Positions 30,801 through 37,423 are shown, counted from the first letter of the stretch. The stretch is DNA of 64,000 nt from Sitta carolinensis (GCA_032173965.1 CM063309.1:1931564-1995563); one strand, 5' to 3'. The notes: generated from the letters alone by a model not told the origin. Numbers and translations are program-made.

Positions 30801-33800
30801 TTTGGGGTGAGTGGGGAGGGGGCTTTGGGGTGAGTGGGCTCTTTGGGGTGAGTGGGGGGCGGTTTGGGGGCGAGCAGGGAGGGGCTTTGGGGCAATGGGG
30901 AGGGGTTTTGGGGCGATGGGTAGGGGGCTTTTGGGGTGAGTGGGGGGCGGTTTTGGGCCCGGGACCTCCCCGGCCCCCCCCTCACCCCGGCTGCCCCCCA
31001 GCGTGGCCGTGCCCCCCCGGCTGTTTTTTGGGGGGCAGGTGCGGGGGGAGAGCGCCATGAGGAGGGAGAGCCAGGTGGGCAGCGCCGTGAGCTTCGAGGT
31101 CACGGTGAGACCCCCCCCCCGGAACGGAGACCCCTCCCCAAAAACAGAGACACCCCCCAAAAACCGAGATACCCCAGCAACAGAGACCCCCGGAAAGAGA
31201 GACCTCCCCCCAAAAACAGAGATACCCCCAAAACAGGGACCCCACCCCAAAAACAGAGATACCCCCAAAACAGGGACCCCTCCCCAAAAACAGAGACCCC
31301 TCCTCAAAACAGGGACCCCAGCCCAGGGGGGGTTGGTCTGGCTGAGCCCCGGGCGCTTTGGGGTGGGGGGCTTTGAGGCGGGGCTCCGTTGAGGGGGGTG
31401 TTTTGGGGTTGGGGGCCGTTTTTGGGGTGGGGGTTCCATACAGGGTTGTTTTTGGGGCTGGGGCTTTTCAGGGTCGGGTGCTGTTTCGGGGACGGGTGCT
31501 ATTTTTGGGTCTGGGGGCTGTTTCTGGGTCCGGGTGCTGTTTTGGGGTCGGGTGCTGTTTTGGGGTCAGGTGCTATTTTTGGGTCTGGGGACTGTTTTGG
31601 GGTCGGGTGCTATTTTTGGGTCTGGGGCTGTTTCTGGGTCCGGGTGCTGTTTTGGGGTCGGGTGCTGTTTTGGGGTCAGGTGCTATTTTTGGGTCTGGGG
31701 GCTGTTTTCGGGTCCGGGTGCTGTTTGGGTCTGGGGGCTGTTTCTGGGTCCGGGGTGCTGTTTTGGGGTCAGGTGCTATTTTTGGGTCTGGGGGCTGTTT
31801 TCGTGTCCGGGTGCTGTTTTGGGTCTGGGTCTGTTTTCCAGTCCGGGTGCTGTTTTGGGGTCTGGGGTCTATTTTGGTGCCGGGTGCTGTTTTCGGGTCC
31901 GGGTGCTGTTTTGGGTCTGGGGGCTGTGTTCGGGTCCGGGTGCTGTTTGGGGTTGTCTGGGGGCTGTGTCTCGGGTCCGGGTGCTGTTTTGGGTCTGGGG
32001 GCTGTTTTCCGGTCCGGGTGCTGTTTTCGGGTCCGGGTGCTGTTTTGGGGTCTGGAGGCTATTTTTGGGTCTGGGGGCTGCTTTCGGGCGCTCTCTCCGG
32101 GGCCGGGGCTCCCCTCGGCCGCCCCTGACGGCTCGGGGGTCCCGGCCGTGCCCCCCGCAGGTGGCGCAGCGGGGGCCGCTGCTGAAGACCCCCGGCTCGG
32201 CGGCGCTGACGCTGCAGTGGCCGCTGGAGCTGCCGGGGGGGAAGTGGCTCCTGTACCCCCTGAGCCTGGAGCTGGGGACCCCCCCCGTGCCCTGCAGCCC
32301 CCCGGCCAACCCCCTGCGCCTCGCCCTGGTCAGTGCGGGGGACGGGCGGGGGTCCCGAAGGGGTCCGGGGGGTGCCCAAGGGGGTTCAGAGGGGGTCCTG
32401 GGGGGCTGAAGGGGTTCAGAGGGGTCCAGGGGGGTCCCGAAGGGGTCCGGGGGGTGCCCAGGGGGTTCAGGGGGTGCCATGGGGGGTTCAGAGGGGTCCA
32501 GGGGGGTCCAGGGGAGTCCAGGGTATGCCCCAGGGGGATCCAGGGGGGTTCAGAGGGGTTCAGGGGGTGCCCAGAGGGGTTCAGGGGGTGCCCATGGGGG
32601 TTCAGGGGGTGCCCAGGGGGGTTCAGAGGGGTCCAGGGGGTGCCCAGAGGGGTTCAGGGGGTGCCATGGGGGGTCCAGGGGGTGCCCAGGGGGATCCAGG
32701 GGGGTTCAGAGGGTTCAGGGGTCCCAGGGGTTCAGAGGCCGGGTGCCCAGGGGGGTTCAGGGGGGTCCAGAGGGGTTCTGGGGGTGTTCAGAGGGGTCCA
32801 GGGGGGTTCAGGAAGGGTCCAAGGGGGGTCCGGGGATGTCCAGGGGTACCCAGGGGTGTCCAGGGGTTCTCAGGGGTGTCCGGGGGTCCCTGTCCCCCCC
32901 TGCCCATGCCCACCCTTCCCCCCCAGGAGCCGCCGGGCCGGGAGGAGCCCCCCGAGGAGCCCCCGGCCCGCTCGTGGTGGGTGCCCGCGGGAGGAAGAGG
33001 AGGAACGTGACCCTGGTGAGCGGGGGGTCTGGGGGGGCTCTGCCCCGGGCCGGGGGTTTGGGGTGCTCCTGCTCTTGGGGTGTCCCTGTTCCCGGGATCC
33101 CCCCGTTCCCGGGGTGCCCCCGCTCTGGCAGCGCCCTGTTTTGGGGTGTCCCCGTTTCGGGGTGTCCCCATCCCCGAGGTCACCCCATTCCTGGTGTCCC
33201 CCCGCTCTGTCCTGCCCTGGTTCGGTGTCCCCTCATTCCCAGGCTGTCCCCCCATTCCCGGGCTGTCCCCCATTCCCGGCTGTCCCCTCATGCCCGGGTG
33301 TCCCCTCCATATCTGGGTGTCCCCCCATTCCCGAGCTGTCCCTTCCCTTCTCGGGCTGTCCCCCCATTCCCAGGGGGTCCCGGGCTGTCCCCCCATTCTC
33401 TGGGTGTCCCTCCCATTACCGGGGGTCCCCCCATTCCCGGGCTGTCCCCGGGTGTCCCCCCCATTCTCTGGGTGTCCCCCCATTCCCAGGGGTCCCCCCA
33501 TTCCCGGGGGTCCCTCCATTCCCGGCTGTCCCCAGGACTGTGCCCGCGGCTCCGCTCGCTGCCGCCCTTTCCGGTGTCCCCCCATTCCCGGGCTGTCCCC
33601 GGGCTGTCCCCCCCATTCTCTGGGTGTCCCTCCATTCCCGGCTGTCCCCCCCATTCCCGGGGTCCCCCCATTCCCGGCTGTCCCCAGGACTGTGCCCGCG
33701 GCTCCGCTCGCTGCCGCCCGTTCCGGTGCCCGCTGCCGTCGCTGGAGCGCTCGGAGCTGCGGGCGCGGGGCCGCATCTGGAACGGCACCTTCCTGGAGGT

Positions 33801-36800
33801 GAGAGACCCCCGGGGAGGGGGTCCCGGGGGGGTCCCGGGGGTGGGGAGGGGGCTCTGCCCCGCCTGGACCCCTCCCCGAATTCCCAGGAGTTCCTGGACG
33901 TGGAGAACCTGGAGCTGATCGTGCGCGCCGAGGTCTCGGTGTCCTCCCCCCGCGGCAACGTCGTCATCAAGGATGCGGTGGCGCAGGTGGGGACCCCCGG
34001 GACCCCGGGGAGACCCCAGGGACCCCCAGACATCCCCAGGGACCCCCGGGGACCCCGGGAGACCCCCGTGACCCCCAGACATCCCCAGGGACCCCCCGGG
34101 GACCCCGGGAGATCCCCGGAACCCCCAGAAATCCTCAGGGACCCCCGGGGACCCCCAGGAGACCCCCGGGACCCCCAGACATCCCCAGGGACTCCCGGGG
34201 ACCCCGGGAGTCCCCCGGAACCCCCAGACATCCCCAGGGACCCCCGGGGACCCCCAGGAGACCCCCAGGAGAGCCCCGGGACCCCCAGACATCCCCAGGG
34301 ACCCCGGGGACCCCCTGGAGACCCCCGGGACCCCCAGACATCCCCAGGAACCCCCGGACATCCCCGGGAGACCCCCGGGACCCCCAGACTCCCCCAGGAC
34401 CCCCGGGACCCCCGGAGACCCCCGGGACCCCCAGACACCCCCGGGGACCCCCAGGACACCCCCAGACACCCCCAGAGACTCCCAGGACACCCCCGGGATC
34501 CCCAGACACCCCCAGGACACCCTCAGGGACCCCCTGGAGACCCCCGGACACCCCCCGGGACCCCCGGGACCCCCAGACATCCCCAGGACACCTCCAGGGA
34601 CCCCTGGAGACCTCTGGGACCACCAGGACACCTCCAGGGACCCCTGGGGACACCCTTGGGGACCCCCGGACACCCCCAAACTCCTCCGGACCCCTGATAA
34701 TGTCCCCAGGATTCCCCCGAGCCCCACCCCCGGTGTCCCCAAACCCCTCCAGGCCCCCTGGATGGGGGACCCCTCTGGACACCCCAATGACCCCCGACCC
34801 CCTGTGACCTCACTGACCCTGTGACCCCAAAACTGACCCCACTGTGACCCCCTGGTCCCCCCGACCCCAAAACTGCCCCCCATGACCCCTCCCCCTGACC
34901 CCCCTGTGACCCCCTTGACCCCCCTGACCACCCTGACCCCCCGACCCCTGACCCCCCTGACCCCTGACCCCCCTGACCTGACCCCATGCCCCATCCCACT
35001 GTCCCCTGTGACCCCAGTACTGTCCCCCCACTGACCCCCCCGACCCCTACCTGCCCTGTGACCCCCCATGACCCTGACCCCCCATGACCCCTGACCCTGC
35101 CCCCTGTGCGCCCCATACCCCCACTGTCCCCGTGACCCCAGTACTGTCCCCACCCACTGACCCCCCGTGCCGCCGCCCTTGAGCCCCCAACCCATGACCC
35201 ATGACCCCCTTTGACCCCCCCTGACCTTGTGACCCCTCATGACCCTGTGACCCCCCGTGACCCCCCTGACCCCCCCTGACCCCGTGCCCCCCGTGCCGTG
35301 CCCGCAGATGTCGCTGTCGCTGCACCTGGACCCGGGCGTGGCCGTGGCCGCCGTGCCCTGGTGGGTGCTGCCGCTGGCCGCGCTCCTGGGGCTGGCGCTG
35401 CTGGCCCTGCTCGTGCTGGGGCTCTGGAAGGTGAGCGCCCTGTCGCGACATGGCGGGGTCACCGAGCGTCCTGTCGTGACATGGCGGGGTCACGGATGTG
35501 TCCTATTGCAATATGGCAGGGTCACTGAGCGTCCTGTCGTGACATGGCGGGGTCACGAGCGTCCTGTCGTGACATGGCAGGGTCACAGAGTGTCCTATCC
35601 CGATAATTGGCGGGGTCACCGAGTGTCCTGTCGCAACATGGCGGGGTCACCGAGCGTCCTGTCGTGACATGGCAGGGTCACAGAGTGTCCTATCCCGATA
35701 TGGCGGGGTCACCGAGTGTCCTATCGCGACATGGCGGGGTCACTGAGTGTCCTGTCGTGCATGGTGGGGTCACGGAGTGTCCTATCGCGACATGGCAGGG
35801 TCACCAGAGTGTCCTATCGCGATATGGCGGGGTCACTGAGTGTCCTGTCGGACATGGCGGTGTCACAGAGCGTCCTGTCGCGACACAGTGGTGTCATGTC
35901 GTGCCCTATCGTGACACACCGTGCCGCGCTGTGCCCGTCACGCCCTGTCGCGACATGCCGCATTGTGCTGGCCCAGTCGTGTTGTGTCCTGTCATGTCGT
36001 GACATGCCGTGTTGTATCGTGACGTGCCCGTCAATGTCATGTCGTGACATGTTGTGTCGTATCGTGACGTGCCCCGTCAATGTCACGTCATGTCGTGCCA
36101 GCCCCGCTGTGTCCTGTGTCACATTGTGTTATATCGCGATGTAGTATGACATATCCTGCTGTCTCATGACATATCGCGATACCTGTTAGCACAGTATCTC
36201 ACGACCTACCACGATATCTCACCACATATTGCGATATCTCGTGACACATTGCATTATCTCACAATATATCACATTATCTCACAACACACCGCGAGATCTC
36301 GTGACATACTGCAATATCTTGTGACATATCGCGATATCTCATGACATATCGCAATATATCACAACATACCGCAATATCTCACGACATACTGTGATATCTC
36401 ACAACATACCATGATATCTCGTGACATACTGTGATATCTCGTGACTACTGCGATATTCATGACATACTGCGATATCTCGTGACATACTGCGATATTCGTG
36501 ACATACTGCGATATCTCACGACATACCGCGATATCTCGTGACATACCGCGATATCTCGTGACATACTGCGATATCTCGTGACATATCGCGTTATCTCACG
36601 ATATCTCCCCTCCTCTCTCCCCTCCCAGCTGGGGTTCTTCCGCCGGGCGCGGCGCCGCCCGCCGGCCGTGCCGCGGTTCCGGGCCGTGCGCATCCCGCGG
36701 GAGCAGCGGCCGCAGGCGCGCGAGGGCCGCACCGGCACCATCCAGCGGCGCCAGTGGGCGGCCACGCCCGCGGACAGGGACGGCGAGGGGCCGCGGACCC

Positions 36801-36814
36801 CGGGGTCGGCCTGA
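13321..36814 (+). CDS. ITGA7: ITGA7 (integrin alpha-7), 26 coding exons
   Basis: Laminin-receptor integrin alpha chain that pairs with beta-1, mainly in muscle (family knowledge). The 26 exons sum to 3462 bases, about 1153 residues against about 1137-1181 in human. A signal peptide is followed by F-N-L-D; then the beta-propeller with three Ca-binding loops ([27 protein letters not shown]), the thigh and calf domains, one transmembrane helix (exon 25) and a G-F-F-R-R tail in place of [17 protein letters not shown] and [10 protein letters not shown] are nearly identical to human alpha-7 and closer to it than to alpha-6 or alpha-3. Linkage to BLOC1S1 supports ITGA7. Two exons carry single-base frame errors (13: +1; 22: -1) that cancel in length. 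Introns are dominated by minisatellites. Confidence 0.96.
13533..14924 (+). other. ITGA7 intron 1, GC-rich 5' part
   Basis: CpG-rich intron sequence with short GGG-runs and a GTGTCCCCGGTGTCCCC patch (about 14500-14525). A less GC-rich spot near 14640-14680 (TTATTTTGAGTGAATTCC) stands out. No exon is recognised. Confidence 0.5.
14925..15430 (+). repeat. ITGA7 intron 1 E-box minisatellite (GGCACAGCTGCACGGGGGT), about 26 copies
   Basis: Nineteen- to twenty-base unit GGGGGTGGCACAGCTG(C/T)(A/G)C, remarkably homogeneous. Every unit carries CAGCTG, the E-box core preferred by MyoD-class myogenic factors. The array ends 70 bases before exon 2. ITGA7 is a muscle integrin, so an enhancer-like role is a testable inference. 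Confidence 0.9.
15500..15627 (+). CDS. ITGA7: ITGA7 exon 2
   Basis: Acceptor CCTGCCAG, donor GTGAGC. Encodes [20 protein letters not shown] and [16 protein letters not shown], beta-propeller blade 1, with an N-R-T glycosylation site conserved in laminin-binding integrins. Confidence 0.95.
15701..15780 (+). CDS. ITGA7: ITGA7 exon 3
   Basis: Acceptor CCCACCAG, donor GTGAGC. Encodes [18 protein letters not shown] and S-Q-G-P-G-G-K-I-V; nearly identical to human alpha-7 over [12 protein letters not shown]. Confidence 0.95.
15889..16144 (+). CDS. ITGA7: ITGA7 exon 4
   Basis: Acceptor CCCCCAG, donor GTGAGG. Encodes [12 protein letters not shown], then [26 protein letters not shown] and [10 protein letters not shown]. 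Strong propeller-domain match. Confidence 0.95.
16210..16352 (+). repeat. two degenerate copies of the ITGA7 exon 4 donor junction
   Basis: GACCCACAGTTGGGAGGGTGAGG near 16225 and GACCTGTAACTGGAAGGGTGAGG near 16336 copy the exon 4 end (ACCTACAACTGGAAGG|GTGAGG, 16129-16150). Both keep the GTGAGG donor. They lie on the intron side only. Confidence 0.7.
16525..16560 (+). repeat. fragment resembling ITGA7 exon 5
   Basis: CTCAACCGGAGCTCCCTGGA closely matches CTCAACCAGAGCTCCCTGGA inside exon 5 (16728-16747), 200 bases upstream of it. It looks like a short duplicated exon fragment. Confidence 0.5.
16708..16839 (+). CDS. ITGA7: ITGA7 exon 5 (X1/X2-type alternative region)
   Basis: 132 bases, phase 1 at both ends, so it can be skipped without a frameshift. 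Encodes (K)[17 protein letters not shown] and [19 protein letters not shown]. It corresponds to one of the human alpha-7 alternatively spliced propeller exons. Donor is GTACGG. Confidence 0.93.
16952..17071 (+). CDS. ITGA7: ITGA7 exon 6 (X1/X2-type alternative region)
   Basis: 120 bases, also phase 1 at both ends. Encodes [19 protein letters not shown] and [11 protein letters not shown]. The donor is unusual (G|GTTCGT), weaker than others in the gene. Pairs with exon 5 as the alternative propeller exons. Confidence 0.92.
17390..17960 (+). repeat. (CCCTGTCCCCATCCCTGTCC) minisatellite, ITGA7 intron 6
   Basis: Array of CCCTGTCCC(C)AT units of 9-12 bases, preceded by GCACACCTGGCCCC repeats. Its long reading frames are artefacts. 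Confidence 0.85.
18000..18530 (+). other. ITGA7 intron 6, mixed sequence
   Basis: Short CCCAGAGCTTTGAGGGGGT repeats (18010-18090), then mostly unique sequence with TTTTGCCCTTTCCC motifs. No exon seen. Confidence 0.5.
18540..19768 (+). repeat. exon-7-derived minisatellite: about 19 decoy acceptors
   Basis: Unit of about 62 bases. Each copy contains CCC(G/C)CAG|GGTTCTCGGTGGA(T/C)TCCG, i.e. the authentic exon 7 acceptor and its first coding bases (G-F-S-V-D-S), followed by a GTGTCCCCTGTCCCCAAA linker. Copies start near 18590 and run into the true acceptor at 19769. Two copies (near 18637 and 18806) diverge to GGTTCTGGATG. The array is on the intron side of the junction only. Confidence 0.95.
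19770..19977 (+). CDS. ITGA7: ITGA7 exon 7
   Basis: Acceptor CCCCCAG. Encodes [19 protein letters not shown] then [14 protein letters not shown] and D-L-N-S-D-G, the start of the first Ca-binding loop. Donor GTGGGC. Chosen over the 19 upstream copies because only this one continues into conserved protein. Confidence 0.95.
19978..20738 (+). other. ITGA7 intron 7
   Basis: C-rich intron with loosely repeated GGGACCCCC and AAATCCC(C)GGTGAGACCCCC units; no clear period and no exon beyond those listed. Confidence 0.5.
20739..20932 (+). CDS. ITGA7: ITGA7 exon 8
   Basis: Encodes [52 protein letters not shown] repeat with the second Ca-binding loop. Acceptor CCCCGCAG, donor GTGAGG. Confidence 0.95.
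20933..21445 (+). repeat. exon-8-donor-derived minisatellite: about six decoy donors
   Basis: Copies of CCA(C/T)GA(T/C)GGGTTTGAGGGTGAGG, the last exon 8 codons plus donor, recur near 20999, 21094, 21175, 21279, 21350 and 21420. They are separated by GATTTGGGGGGCTTTGGGG linkers. Copies lie downstream (intron side) of the real donor at 20933. Confidence 0.93.
21648..21736 (+). CDS. ITGA7: ITGA7 exon 9
   Basis: Acceptor CCCCCAG, donor GTGAGG. Encodes [20 protein letters not shown] and [10 protein letters not shown], typical of the propeller. Confidence 0.95.
21810..21937 (+). CDS. ITGA7: ITGA7 exon 10
   Basis: Encodes [18 protein letters not shown] and [15 protein letters not shown], the third Ca-binding loop. 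Acceptor TGCCCAG, donor GTGAGA. Confidence 0.95.
21938..22170 (+). repeat. about 61-bp tandem repeat, ITGA7 intron 10
   Basis: Four copies of GAGACCCCCGCCCGCGGAGC followed by GACCCCCGGCACTGAGACCC and a CAGGAGCCCCTCAATTCCT segment, starting at the exon 10 donor itself. Confidence 0.85.
22385..22640 (+). repeat. (CCCCTCAGGACCCCCAAA) minisatellite
   Basis: About 14 copies of an 18-base unit CAAACCCCTCAGGACCCC in intron 10. No exon content recognised. Confidence 0.88.
22757..22852 (+). CDS. ITGA7: ITGA7 exon 11
   Basis: Acceptor CCCCCAAAG. Encodes (R)[18 protein letters not shown] and [14 protein letters not shown]. Start of the thigh domain. Donor GTGGGT. Confidence 0.94.
22948..23009 (+). CDS. 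ITGA7: ITGA7 exon 12
   Basis: Encodes [20 protein letters not shown], corresponding to human V-D-L-R-V-C-F-S-Y. Acceptor CCCCCCAG, donor GTGAGT. Confidence 0.94.
23025..23830 (+). repeat. (GGGACCCCCGGGACAGCCA) minisatellite, ITGA7 intron 12
   Basis: Some 40 copies of a 19-base unit CAGCCAGGGACCCCCGGGA with ACACCGCGGGACCC variants. Both strands are open over long stretches, giving false G/P/R/D-rich proteins. Confidence 0.93.
24018..24185 (+). CDS. ITGA7: ITGA7 exon 13 (apparent +1 frameshift)
   Basis: Begins [19 protein letters not shown] run of five Cs (24068-24072) then shifts the frame, after which [15 protein letters not shown] and [11 protein letters not shown] continue the conserved thigh domain. 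The exon is 168 bases, one more than the flanking phases allow. Donor GTGCGT. Probably a consensus error. Confidence 0.88.
24200..24840 (+). repeat. (CTCATCTTCCTCAGC) minisatellite, ITGA7 intron 13
   Basis: About 40 copies of a 15-base unit CCTCATCTTCCTCAG / CCTCACCCTCCCCAG, a pure pyrimidine-rich array with a CAG per unit, so each unit resembles a 3' splice site. No exon coding is recognised inside. Confidence 0.92.
24964..25122 (+). CDS. ITGA7: ITGA7 exon 14
   Basis: Acceptor CCTCCTCAG. Encodes [16 protein letters not shown], then a Gly/Arg/Ala-rich loop (G-G-A-R-G-A-R-G), ending P-S-T-H-R-A-E. Donor GTGGGC. The A-R-G repeats are coded by a small GGGGCGCG repeat (25020-25065). Confidence 0.94.
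25130..25690 (+). repeat. (GTCACCTCCTGTGTCACCTG) minisatellite, ITGA7 intron 14
   Basis: Array of TGTGTCACCTCCGGAGTCACC-type units of 15-30 bases. Noncoding. Confidence 0.9.
25806..25918 (+). CDS. ITGA7: ITGA7 exon 15
   Basis: Encodes [20 protein letters not shown] and [14 protein letters not shown]. The G-C-G-E-D motif is a hallmark of integrin alpha calf domains. Acceptor CCCCGCAG, donor GTGAGG. Confidence 0.95.
25960..27435 (+). repeat. 62-bp minisatellite resembling the ITGA7 exon 16 start, about 23 copies
   Basis: Unit GTGACAGGGGCGAGGGTGGC then ACTGCCAGCTCACCGGCGGT and GCCCAGCGGTGTCCCCAGG. The stretch ACAG|GGGCGAGGGTGGCACTGCCA closely matches the authentic exon 16 acceptor and start GCAG|GGACGAGGATGGCACTGCCA. 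The array ends just upstream of that exon, so it looks like an old, diverged amplification of the acceptor junction. Confidence 0.9.
27455..27653 (+). CDS. ITGA7: ITGA7 exon 16
   Basis: Encodes (R)[29 protein letters not shown] and [11 protein letters not shown]. The donor is placed at GGG|GTGCGG because that restores phase to exon 17; it is the least certain boundary of this exon. Confidence 0.9.
27690..28460 (+). repeat. (GGGGTCAGTCCTGGGGG...) minisatellite, ITGA7 intron 16
   Basis: About 20 copies of a 36-45 base unit TCTGGGGTCAGTCCTGGGGG plus (TGTGAGATGGG) or (GCTGGGGGGGC). Noncoding. Confidence 0.9.
28480..28885 (+). repeat. (TCTCTGGGTTGGGG) minisatellite, ITGA7 intron 16
   Basis: Fourteen-base unit GGGTCTCTGGGTTG with TCACTCCTGG interruptions, about 25 copies, ending just before exon 17. 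Confidence 0.88.
28900..28980 (+). CDS. ITGA7: ITGA7 exon 17
   Basis: Encodes [20 protein letters not shown] and P-L-K-R-G-A-Q, matching human E-K-P-L-C-L-S-N-E-N. Acceptor CCCCCCAG, donor GTGGGC. Confidence 0.95.
29063..29142 (+). CDS. ITGA7: ITGA7 exon 18
   Basis: Encodes [20 protein letters not shown] and V-Q-L-E-L-S. Acceptor CGCCCCCAG, donor GTGAGC. Confidence 0.95.
29160..29870 (+). repeat. two minisatellites in ITGA7 intron 18
   Basis: 29160-29440: 20-30 base units GGGCTGGGGACCCCCGGATT. 29490-29870: units near 45 bases with CCCAGGATTTGGGACTGGAA and TCCCAGGGGGATTGGGGATG. Noncoding. Confidence 0.88.
29997..30074 (+). CDS. ITGA7: ITGA7 exon 19
   Basis: Encodes [20 protein letters not shown] then L-P-L-A-V-T-G. 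Matches human V-S-A-R-A-R-V-F-I-E-L-P-L. Donor GTGAGT. Confidence 0.95.
30075..30955 (+). repeat. (GGGGAGGGGGCTTTGGGGCGAT) minisatellite, ITGA7 intron 19
   Basis: About 40 copies of a 20-22 base unit with GAGTGGGG or GCGATGGGG alternatives, starting at the exon 19 donor. G-rich, noncoding. Confidence 0.9.
31002..31104 (+). CDS. ITGA7: ITGA7 exon 20
   Basis: Encodes [20 protein letters not shown] and [14 protein letters not shown], equivalent to human Q-L-F-F-S-G-V-V-R-G-E-R-A-M. Donor GTGAGA. Confidence 0.95.
31105..32095 (+). repeat. ITGA7 intron 20 repeats
   Basis: 31110-31330: CCCCAAAAACAGAGA(C/T)ACC units. 31400-32090: units of 25-45 bases with GTGCTGTTTTGGGGTC and TGGGGGCTGTTTTCGGGTCC. 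G/T-rich on the plus strand. Noncoding. Confidence 0.88.
32161..32328 (+). CDS. ITGA7: ITGA7 exon 21
   Basis: Encodes [20 protein letters not shown], then [12 protein letters not shown] and [20 protein letters not shown] is invariant in alpha-7. Acceptor CCCGCAG, donor GTCAGT. The human R-R-R-R-E cleavage region is not visible after it. Confidence 0.94.
32340..32885 (+). repeat. (GGGGTTCAGGGGGTGCCCAG) minisatellite, ITGA7 intron 21
   Basis: About 25 copies of a 19-21 base unit GGGGTTCAGAGGGGTCCAGG / GGGTGCCCAGG. Noncoding. Confidence 0.9.
32927..33015 (+). CDS. ITGA7: ITGA7 exon 22 (apparent -1 frameshift)
   Basis: Encodes [21 protein letters not shown], then one base appears missing near GCGGGAGG (32987-32994). 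After it R-K-R-R-N-V-T-L runs in the frame demanded by exon 23. Length 89 instead of 90. R-K-R-R is a furin-type site that could replace the human heavy/light-chain cleavage site. As written, the frame hits TGA at the exon end. Confidence 0.85.
33030..33535 (+). repeat. (CCCCATTCCCGGGCTGT) minisatellite, ITGA7 intron 22
   Basis: About 30 copies of an 18-20 base unit CCCATTCCCGGG(C/G)TGTCCC. It continues, interrupted by the exon 23 copy, to 33680. Confidence 0.9.
33536..33577 (+). repeat. copy of the ITGA7 exon 23 acceptor and first codons
   Basis: CCCCAG|GACTGTGCCCGCGGCTCCGC and the following CGCTGCCGCCC are an exact duplicate of the exon 23 start (33688 on), 154 bases upstream. It then diverges into the minisatellite. 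Confidence 0.92.
33688..33798 (+). CDS. ITGA7: ITGA7 exon 23
   Basis: Encodes [20 protein letters not shown] and [13 protein letters not shown]. Human equivalent starts D-C-A-R-G-T-A-N-C. N-G-T is a conserved glycosylation site. Chosen over the upstream copy because it continues in homology. Donor GTGAGA. Confidence 0.95.
33888..33986 (+). CDS. ITGA7: ITGA7 exon 24
   Basis: Encodes [20 protein letters not shown] then [13 protein letters not shown], membrane-proximal calf domain. Acceptor TTCCCAG, donor GTGGGG. Confidence 0.95.
33987..34690 (+). repeat. (CCCCCAGACATCCCCAGGGACC) minisatellite, ITGA7 intron 24
   Basis: About 25 copies of a 22-30 base unit GACCCCCAGACATCCCCAGG plus GACCCCCGGGGACC, starting at the exon 24 donor. 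Noncoding. Confidence 0.9.
34780..35290 (+). repeat. (CCCCCTGACCCC) minisatellite, ITGA7 intron 24
   Basis: Short-unit CCCCTGTGACCCC / CCCCCATGACCC array with a second-order repeat of about 90 bases containing CCCCTGTGACCCCAGTACTG. Noncoding. Confidence 0.85.
35308..35430 (+). CDS. ITGA7: ITGA7 exon 25 (transmembrane helix)
   Basis: Encodes [20 protein letters not shown], then the single-pass membrane helix [26 protein letters not shown] is shared with human alpha-7. Acceptor CCCGCAG, donor GTGAGC. Confidence 0.96.
35437..36125 (+). repeat. (GACATGGCGGGGTCACCGAGCGTCCTGTC) minisatellite, ITGA7 intron 25
   Basis: About 14 copies of a 30-base unit ATGGCGGGGTCAC(C/T)GAG plus (C/T)GTCCTGTCG(T/C)G, degrading after 35880 into GTGACATG/GTCGTG repeats. 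AT-richer than the rest of the gene. Confidence 0.88.
36130..36610 (+). repeat. (ATATCTCGTGACATACTGCG) minisatellite, ITGA7 intron 25
   Basis: About 22 copies of a 20-base unit CGATATCTCGTGACATA(C/T)(T/C)G. Each holds palindromic GATATC or CGCGATATC pieces. It ends at the exon 26 polypyrimidine tract. Unusually AT-rich for this window. Confidence 0.92.
36629..36814 (+). CDS. ITGA7: ITGA7 exon 26 (cytoplasmic tail and stop)
   Basis: Acceptor CCCTCCCAG. Encodes [28 protein letters not shown] and R-T-G-T-I, equivalent to human G-F-F-K-R, A-V-K-I-P-R-E and K-T-G-T-I of the B-type tail. Stop TGA 36812-36814. The human D-G-H-P repeats at the extreme C-terminus are lacking. Confidence 0.95.
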   Translation: MGFFRRARRRPPAVPRFRAVRIPREQRPQAREGRTGTIQRRQWAATPADRDGEGPRTPGSA

Positions 36815-36829
36815 GCGACACGGCACGGA

Positions 36830-37270
36830 CAGAGGGACACGGGGAGACGGACAGAGGGACACAGACAGACGGACACGGCATGGACGGGACACAGAGAGAC
36901 AGACAGAGGGGCACGGCACGGACAGAGGGACACGGAGAGATGGACAGACGGACAGGCCTGACAGATGGACACGGCACGGACATGCACGACAGACTGGACA
37001 AGCACGGACAGAGGACACGGCACAGACGAGGGACACGGCACGGACAGAGGGACACAAACAGAGGGACAGTCAGACACAGCACAGACAGACGGACACAGAC
37101 AGATGGACATGGCATGGACAGAGGGACACGGCACAGACACGGCATGGACACGAGATGGACAAATGGACACGGGATAATGGACACAGGACAATGGACAGAT
37201 GGACACGGGATGGACAGGGGACATGGGATAAGGGACAGGGGACGGACAGACGGACACAGGACAGGGGACT
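36830..37270 (+). repeat. (GGACACGGCACGGACAGAGG) minisatellite in the ITGA7 3'UTR
   Basis: Array of 12-24 base units GGACACGGCACGGACAGA / GACAGACGGACAC starting right after the stop codon and probably transcribed as 3'UTR. Noncoding. Confidence 0.88.
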
Positions 37271-37423
37271 GGGAGGGTCCCTGGCTGTGCCCAGGGAAGG
37301 CCCCAGGAGGCCCCGCTGTGTCCTGCAGCTCCCAGGAGGGGCAGTGGCCACACAGAGCCATCGCCTCAGGGGGCACTTGGTCCCCAAGGGTCACTTGGTC
37401 CCCAAGGGTCACTTTTTGTCCCC

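Noticed and set aside
31389..34697. 1102-residue plus-strand open reading frame
   Set aside because: It runs through introns, minisatellites and out-of-frame parts of ITGA7 exons 21-24. Composition (G/C/F-rich, then P/G/R-rich) follows the repeat units, with no independent homology.
13321..36814. Assignment to ITGA6 or ITGA3
   Set aside because: Signature stretches such as [22 protein letters not shown] and the cytoplasmic tail match alpha-7 better, and BLOC1S1 linkage is specific to ITGA7.
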